From positions 160,654,302 to 160,718,301 of the forward strand of contig CM028377.1 in the NCBI GenBank assembly GCA_013146195.2: a stretch of 64,000 bases of DNA. The letters run 5' to 3'. The stretch's first letter is position 1; each line of letters opens with the position of its first letter. This document shows positions 56,924 to 64,000 of the stretch, piece by piece. This stretch comes from Codonopsis lanceolata (taxonomy: Eukaryota > Streptophyta > Magnoliopsida > Asterales > Campanulaceae). The position numbers and the translations under genes were made by a program. Under the pieces are notes generated by a model. That model ran no database searches, was not told where the DNA came from, and saw only the letters and a list, made by a program, of their open reading frames with translations.

Positions 56924-59900
56924 GGTTCACCCCAAGATCCGAGAGACCTAGTTCTCTCAAGGTCAAGGTGTACTGGGTTGCAAAAGGTTGCTAATCCTTA
57001 GGACCCAAAAGAAAATAAAGGGTACCTTGTTTACTTTAAATTTTTTTTCTCAGAATGCTTCATGGCTATAGAATCGTAAAACAAAGACATCTCGGTACCT
57101 AGACAAGGGTCGTTCAAGACACATGACCGGGAACGTAAGTCTTCTACGATATAGTCAAGCAAAAGGACCCACCGTTATTTTCTGAGACAATGCAAGAGGA
57201 AAGACAATTGGATATGGCTCAATTACTAGAGGAAGTCTCTCCATCAACAAGGTTTCTCTAGTAAGTGGTTTAAAGCACAATCTTCCGAGCATATCCTACC
57301 TCGCGACAAAGGACTTCTATGCCAATTCAATTCAAACCAAGGCCTCATCAAAGACAAAGTGAATCCTCGCTCTACAATATCGACCGGCAATAGACAAGGA
57401 AACGCCTATGTCGTGGACTTAAATCTTCTAGGGAGATTCTCAAACCCGTGTCTAGTAGCCAACAATGTTCGTGACAACAAATGGCTATGGCACAAGCTGC
57501 CTCGCCACCTCAACTTCAAGCACCTCTCCAAGCTCTCCAAAATGGGCTTGTCAAAGGTCTACCTACTGTGTTCCACGATCATGACAAGTTGTAAAGCTTG
57601 CCAACTAGAAAACTTTCCAAGTCCTCCTTCAAAAGAAAGTCCGCTTTGTCAACAAACGTCTCTTCAACTTCTCGATATGGATCTTTGGACCTATTACAAC
57701 AGCAAGATTTCGGGAGACAAGTACACACTTGTAGTAGCTTGATGACTACTCTAGATTCACTTGGATTGAAACTATGACATCTAAAGATGAAACGTATGAT
57801 CTAGTCATCCGCACTTTTCGTAAGACTTCAAACTCAAAAGCTTGAAGATATTTGTGACATAAGATCGACAATGGCACCGAATTCAAAAACAATGGTGTAG
57901 AAAAAGTATCCGCGATGACCATGGATCGCCACAACTTTCTCGCCACGGCATTCTCAACAAAAATGGTGTAGCCGAACGGAAGAACGTAACACCGATTGAA
58001 GCGGCAGAACAATGCCGGGCGTAAGCAAACTTCCAAGTATTTCGCAGTAACACCGCTTGTTTTACCTGCAATAGATCCCCTGTAAACAAGTTTCATAATA
58101 AAACCCATATGAAATATGGAGAGGAAGATCCCCAAACATAGATTTCTTAAAATTCTATCAGAAATGTTTTATTCTTTATAATGGAAAAGAGTATAGAGGA
58201 AAATTTGATGCAAAATCGACGAAGGAATTTTTCTCGATATTCCAAACATTCAAAAGCATTTCGCATTTTAGTAAATCTAACTTAAAAATCTTAGAATCGG
58301 CATGTTTCTTTTGATGAATATGACTTGTTAGAGCCTAGAATGGCCCGAACGTTAATGATTCCTCGATAATGATGAGACAGTACAAATACAAGATCTACTT
58401 CCAATCCTTATCGAAAACGCAACCCAACCCCTCACCGTAACCCTTCACGGTGAGATGAGACCTCTACCGATACCGATAACAACTCTTCTCTGACCCCGAA
58501 CCCATCTCTCTGCTTTACCCCAAGCACCTTACAGATCTCATCCTTCTTGTTCACCGTAAAATGAAGGTTTTGAAGATCCTATCTCTTCTCGAACTAGATT
58601 TTGGTGAATCTCCTCTCAACCTACTCCGAATTTTAAGGGAAGAATACACTAAGTGATCTTCCTCCAACCGTTATTGAAGCAAGAGATCATCCCATTTCTC
58701 AAATCATTGGTGATCTCAATACAGAGTTCGACGAGAAATAAGATTCGAGAAGAAAATTTGTTTGCTTATGCATTTGTATCGGAACTCAAACCAAAGAAGA
58801 TTGGATGGCTTATCGAAGATCATAATCGGATCAGTTATGCAAGAAGAGTGAACCGCTTTGAAAGATGTGTGGAGCTTAGTTCAAAGACCGACCGATCATC
58901 CAAATTACCCACTCAAGTGGGTTTTCTTTAAATAAAAGAGATGAAGATGGAAATGTCACCGTAAACAAAGCTAGATTGGTTGCTCAAGGCTACCGATTGT
59001 GAGTTAAGGAATTGACTTTGATGAAACTTTGCCCTCGTGCTAGACTAGAAGCAATCGAATATTTCTAGCCTATGCCTCGCTCATGGACTTCAAAGTGTAT
59101 CGATGGATGTTAAGAGTGCCTTTCTCGAATGGTGATCTTCAAGAAAATGTATACGTGGAATGCCTCCCGATTTGTCATTTCGCATAAGCCGATCACGCCT
59201 ACCGACTCAAGAAAGCCTCTTACTACCGAAGCAAGCTCCTAGAGTTTGGTATGAAACTCTATCCAAGTTCTTAATTGAACAAGGATTCGGAGAGGAAAAT
59301 AGACACTACTTTATTCATCCTCAAACACAAAGGCCATTCTCTCTTCCTCGTACAAATCTATGATCTACATCATCTTTGGATCAACTAACCAAAGCCTATG
59401 AAAAGATTCGAGAAGCCGATGCAGAAAGCAAGTTCGAGATGAGCATGATGGGTGAATCTTACCTATTTTCTAGATCAGCAGATAAATGTACTTTAATTCG
59501 AATCTTCATCACCAAACCAAATATGCAAAGGAACTAATCAAGAAGTTTGGTCTTTGATTCACCAAAGGATTTTAAACCCAATGTCTACCGACCGCCATCT
59601 TGACAAAGATGAAAAGGGAAAGCAAGAGAACATGACCAAGTACCGAGGAATAATAGGTTCACTTCTTTACCTTACCGCTAGTAGACCCGACATTATGTTT
59701 GCCGCTTGTGTTTGTGCTAGATTTCAGTGCATCCAAAGGAGTCACATTTGCTTGCCGCCAAACGTATCATCGATATGTTTCAAAAACAAATAAATAGGCA
59801 TCCGGTATTCCAAATCCAACAACTTCAATCTAGTTGGATACTCGATGCAGATTATGCAAATTCAAAGTGAGCGTAGAAGCACCAAAGGGACTTGTCAATT

Positions 59901-59977
59901 TCTGGAAATAGACTTGTCTCGCTTTGGTCTTAAAAGAAACAAGGGCAAGTTAACATCCAACTGAACGAAGTACACTT
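56924..59977 (+). pseudogene. SIRE-like copia pol remnant, shattered
   Basis: Pieces of protease, integrase, reverse transcriptase and RNase H can be recognised in order, but only by switching frame every few dozen codons: GCSRHMTG (protease/integrase border, near 57110), LDDYSRFTWIETMTS (integrase, about 57740-57785), IDNGTEFKNN (integrase, near 57865), NKARLVAQGYR (reverse transcriptase, near 58965), MTKYRGIIGSLLYLTASRPDIMFA (RNase H entry, near 59630-59705). Many single-base gains and losses and stops; density rises toward the assembly gap. The 3' LTR is missing. Confidence 0.8.
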
Positions 59978-60077
59978 NNNNNNNNNNNNNNNNNNNNNNN
60001 NNNNNNNNNNNNNNNNNNNNNNNNNNNNNNNNNNNNNNNNNNNNNNNNNNNNNNNNNNNNNNNNNNNNNNNNNNNNN
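59978..60077. other. Assembly gap (100 N)
   Basis: Exactly 100 undefined bases, the conventional size for a scaffold join of unknown length. Any claim across this position is unsupported. Confidence 0.99.
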
Positions 60078-63000
60078 ACCCAATGTGCAAGAGGTGAGGC
60101 GGCCGCATGGAGAAGTCGAGGCGCCCGCCTCAACCCCTTTATGCCGGGGATTTTCTTCCCCGCTTTGAGTCAGGACGTGTTTTACCTATTCTACCCTCCT
60201 TAAACCCCCTAAACCCTTCCTAATCCTCTCATACTTAACCCTAAACATGTCCTAACATTATTTAGAAGTTAATTAAGGTTGGATTAGAGTTGATTATCCC
60301 TAATCTCCACTAATTGCACTTGAGAAATGCCTATTGTGCCCTTATTGTCGAGGTATATAAATAGCCAAACCTCTCCCCAAATCACCTAAACCCTCTTCAT
60401 TTCTTCTTCCTCTCCATCATATAGAGAGAGAGACTCCATGGGAGACTTTGAGCCTAGCCCTTCTCTTCGATCCACGACGATCCGACCACCCGATCTCCTT
60501 CAAACTGATTCTTGAAGCCCTCGACGAGTGTAACGACTTCACCGATCGGATTTGTGTTCTCTTGAGTTTTCACCAAGCTAGTAAGTTACCTTCTGATTTT
60601 GGTTCTATTGCCCTAAGGAAAACAACTTGTATGCTATATGTGTAAGCAATGAACAACAGTATGCTATGTTTGCCCAAATTTGGGGATTTTGGAAGTATGA
60701 TTTTGTTAAGAGCATTTTAGAGAGTGATTTCTATAATTATTGAATATGTTATTACTTTTCATTTGGTGTTTTAAGCTTACGAGCATGTTAGAAATCCTAC
60801 CTATATGCTATTTGGGTTTATTGTGGAATTATGCCTACGATTGGGGCTTTGATGTATGAACTCACATGATATCATGAGTAAGAACATTTAATGGGATTAT
60901 GATATTTATGAAATGGGTTTTGATTTATGATTGGATTTTTGTTGTGAATTGTGGCTGGGAACTTAAGCCCTAATTATCGATATATTGTTGTTAAATAAAG
61001 TGGGTATTAGTGTTGTCATGGATGAAAGGTCTAAGAATGAAACTTAGTATTTAGACTCAACGTGAGTCGAAATCACTAGAGTGTTAATGAACTCTGGGTT
61101 GAATCCCTCAAATTTATTGGGTTTTCATTTGATTATGAATATGATGATGAATTTGGACTTTAGGCTCGGGGAAACAAGCCCGGATCATTTTTGGGAGAAT
61201 TATTATAAACTTCTGATGATGTGCTAAGTTTGGGTTGTATGAAATGCGATTTAATGAAATGCGATATTAAGACTCAACGAGTCATTTTAGGTTCAATAAG
61301 ATGTTAGTGAGCCTTAGTTGGAATCCTACGATGTTCGGGTTTGGTTGTTTTGATCATGAGTACCCGAGCATCTCGAATTGTGTCCCATTTGTGACACCCA
61401 CGACATAGAAGCTTATTGGGGATTTAATTAGAGCGTGCTCGTAGAGCACGGAGCATTAGAGATCAACTTATGAATTGGGACTACGGCTTAATTTTAGTAC
61501 CCTTGAGATTGGTTTGTGAATGTCGAGTATGTATGACAATTGGGACTACGGTTGAGTCCGTGTGCCTTTAAGCAACGCCAAAATGCTAAGTCTTGATTTA
61601 TGATTGTTCTTAGACTAAATGATAGTCTCGTGGTTTGACCTTGAGTAGAGGGTATAGTAGGCCTCACATTGTGATTTCTTGAGCTTATATGCTACTTTCG
61701 ATTTGGTGACGACTTGAGGATTATGAGTACCTCATTATGTGGTTCTTTGACTAAACTTATAAGTTGGTTGAATTTATTAAGTATGTGCAAATATGTGCAT
61801 TGTTGAAATTGGTGTGTAGAGCTTTATGTCCTACTTGATTTGGTATGCCCGCAATGAGCGGTCTTGGTTCTTGTTTCGAGCATGAGAGTAATTATCTACT
61901 GTGCGCTGCATTGAGTCCAACCGCATTAATTGGTTTGTTATTCAAGTCGTGGGACGATGCACGCTTCTTCACGAATTATGGGATGGGTCGTGTTTCGCTA
62001 TGGATCGCCGCACTGACTCAGCCACACACACCTCCACCGCGGCCGCAAATGGAAGTAGCCCCTTTATTGCCGTGACGCTTAAGTGCCGCATGGCTTGCTA
62101 TCAGTCCGAGTAGGTTCTCGCATGAGTCGATGAATTCACATAACATCGATGGCACGAACTAATAGTAACATGTGTATTGCAGTGAGCAACACAACGGAGT
62201 GGTTTGGGTATCTTTTCTATCCCTTATGTGGTTTACTATGAAAGCACTTATATGAAAGAAAACGCATATATGGTTTATGAAGTTTATGTTACTCGGTGAC
62301 TAATACAAGTTATTATTGGTAGACTATAAAGATATCATGATTTTATATATGTTGGTGCATTATGCCATGCCACGATATGCTATGCCATACATTTGCATTT
62401 AGTAACTTACTGGGTCATTATGACTCATTTCGTGTGTTTGTTTTCCTTAGTTTTTGCAAATATCCTGCTTAGTACGCTGTGCGGCGGTTATGGGATAGTG
62501 ATTCCTAGGAAGGTGGTCTTCCGGCTTTTAGCTTGGATTTATTATTATTCGCTTATTTTGTAATTGTGAGACACGATTGTAAAGTTATGTAGACTTTACT
62601 TGGGTAGACTATGTTAGTATTTTGTTATTGTATTATTTTGGTAGCCGACTCGTTAGTCGAGCCGCCAGGTATCTTTTGAAGTTATTCCTTTTATTATTCG
62701 AGCATGCTTTAGCTCACTCATCCCGTTATTGTTAGTATTGTCATCTCCGATTTACGTTAGTCGTGAGACTTGTGTGTAGTTGTTAGAATTTGAGTATCTT
62801 ATTCTTAGTTGATTTATTCCTCCTGCATGTTATAGCCGCTGAGTTGTTGTTTATCGTGTTGGTATTCTTGTTGCCGCCGCCTTAGGTTGCCGATGGGTTG
62901 TTGTACGTGCGCAATGTTGCGCCACGCGAGTCGTAGATTTGTCGAGAGATAGTCGCCTCTGCCTTGTATTCCTTAGTTTAAAACTATAGGTTTTGGTCCC

Positions 63001-63185
63001 ATTTATGATTTGCTTCCGCAGATTAGCTTTGGTTATTCGGTTTGCCGCTACGCCTCATTCCCTCCGTTTAGTGTTTGTTGGTTCAACTCGACTCGCACTA
63101 CTACATTGGCTGGGTGCCTGCTCGCCTTTTAGCTTGTCTCTGGCGCACGACCTTGGGATTCCATTCGTTCAGACAAGTCTGGTCG
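60078..63185 (+). mobile_element. Tekay/Del-type LTR, plus strand
   Basis: Related to the LARD LTR read in reverse. TAACTTACTGGGTCATTATG at about 62404 matches the inverse of 25360-25395; TGCGCAATGTTGCGCCACGCG near 62907 matches the inverse of 34185-34200; GCACGACCTTGGGATTCC near 63142 matches the LTR end region. A TATA box (TATATAAATA, 60354-60363) is preceded at 220-265 bp by GGCGGCCGCATGG and GGCGCCCGCCTCA (60095-60133), and followed by a leader and GTAAGTTACC (60590). The left end is lost in the gap and the right end is cut. Open frames inside are chance. Confidence 0.72.
60354..60363 (+). promoter_or_regulatory. TATA box of the Tekay-type LTR
   Basis: TATATAAATA in an otherwise unremarkable AT context. 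It is followed by a CT-rich leader with (GA)n at 60423-60433, and lies about 230 bases upstream of the conserved GTAAGTTAC. Confidence 0.6.
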
Positions 63186-64000
63186 GGCCGCCACCTTCAC
63201 TCTCTAAAACGAATTTCCTTTCTCTCAAGATTCTCCCATGGCTTCAAGCTGAAGCTTGCTCTTGGTCTTCCTCATCCGTTCTCCATTTGCTCAAGCCACC
63301 TTCATCAAAAGTGTAGAGCTCGAAGAGAAGATCATTTTCAACCGATTAGTTTCTTTCTTTGCTTTCTTGGGTGTAGTATACTTGTAAGTTACTTCTTCTC
63401 TCTTTGATTTTGTACTCATTGATCCTAAGGAAAACAAACTCTATGCTATTTGAGGTCAATGAGTACACATACTTGCCTTCTGTGATTTTTAATTTGTGAT
63501 TTGAACATGTGAACTTGTTAAGAGCATTTGTAGGATGAATTCTATGATTATTGAAGTATATTGTTACTCTTCATCTTGTGTTTCTAGGATTGTGAGCATG
63601 CTAGAAATCATGTTTACCTTTTATTTGGTTTATTATGATAGTAGACATAAGTTTGGGAATTTAGATGTGTAATCTCACTAGGCAATATGAGTATGACCAT
63701 TCAATTGAAAGTATGTGATTTCTAAAATGGGTATAAGATTTTGTTGAGTTCTATGGATTTAAATCTTGGGAATCTAGCCCGAATGATTTGTGGGAAAATT
63801 GTTGTAAATGTGAATGATATGTTGATTTGGGGATTTATGAAATAGGCATTTAATGTTGTGTGATAATTAAGACTCAATGGAGTTGTTTTAGGTTCAATAT
63901 CTTGTTGGTGAGCATTAGGTCAAAATCCTACGATGTTCGGGTTTGGTTGGTTTTGATTGTGAGTACCGAGCATCTTGAATTGTGTCCCATTTGTGGCACC
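63186..64000 (+). mobile_element. Second, related Tekay-type LTR (partial)
   Basis: 63390-64000 follows 60590-61400 block by block: GTAAGTTAC, CCTAAGGAAAACAA, TTGTTAAGAGCATTT, GAGCATGYTAGAAATC, TCCTACGATGTTCGGGTTTG and CTTGAATTGTGTCCCATTTG recur in order with intervening divergence. It starts in the leader region, lacking U3, immediately after the end-like region of the preceding LTR, and runs off the window. Confidence 0.72.

Noticed and set aside
59895..60133. Minus-strand frames running through the N block
   Set aside because: Artefacts of undefined bases.
62993..63407. Two overlapping plus-strand frames of about 110 codons
   Set aside because: They lie in LTR end and leader sequence, with no domain and no conservation against the first LTR copy.

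Overview
This is a plant nuclear window, almost certainly pericentromeric or other repeat-rich heterochromatin. I find no convincing host protein gene, tRNA or intact rRNA gene. Coding capacity lies in LTR retrotransposons (Ty3/gypsy Athila, Tat/Ogre and Tekay/Del lineages; Ty1/copia SIRE-like and an older copia remnant), all decayed. The rest is MITEs, a Helitron, a hAT derivative, microsatellites and AT-rich unassigned DNA. TE lineages and a plastid 16S rRNA fragment fit a eudicot; I cannot name the species from sequence alone.

Layout. 1-2239: 3' end of an Athila element with a complete 3' LTR (940-2239), inserted in a minus-strand Tekay-type LTR (2240-4092). 4.1-24.6 kb: non-coding mosaic of nested small elements: Stowaway MITEs (4485, 6615, 8625, 15167, 18662), a Helitron inside a MITE (6779-8382), a Mutator-type insert inside a MITE (15355-15507), a hAT derivative with 8-bp target duplication (17659-18483), a copia pol relic (10641-11208), a 72-bp tandem array (10262-10565), a plastid 16S rRNA fragment (13491-13705), a large foldback (20650-21840) and three blocks rich in the palindromic word TGCATCGCGATGCA.

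24.6-35.4 kb: a minus-strand Tekay-like element with 4.2-kb LTRs but only about 1.8 kb of non-coding interior (a LARD), PBS and PPT intact, with a 3.2-kb solo LTR inside it (29386-32622, target duplication CATTC). 35.4-46.47 kb: 3' half of a minus-strand Tat/Ogre element inserted in the LARD 5' LTR. It keeps its 3' LTR (35437-37233), PPT and RNase H/integrase, and between pol and the 3' LTR carries two genes on the opposite strand: a spliced plant-mobile-domain (PMD) gene and a DUF7745-like gene ending in WG-containing repeats. Both are pseudogenes. 46.47-53.45 kb: a plus-strand Athila element, broken head-to-head against the Tat element inside both pol genes, with pol, an env-position ORF (PF20167-like) and 3' region. 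53.45-59.98 kb: SIRE-like copia element with LTR, PBS, long gag and shattered pol, ending at a 100-N scaffold gap. 60.08-64 kb: two diverged Tekay-type LTRs in direct order.

The most interesting pattern is regulatory. Several unrelated LTR families here carry short GC-rich inverted words roughly 100-350 bp upstream of a TATA box. The same arrangement, with nearly the same words as the element's own LTR, sits in front of accessory genes inside the elements: before the Athila env-position ORF (49441-49617) and before the Tat antisense DUF7745 gene (42005-42156). This suggests internal LTR-derived promoters driving accessory genes.
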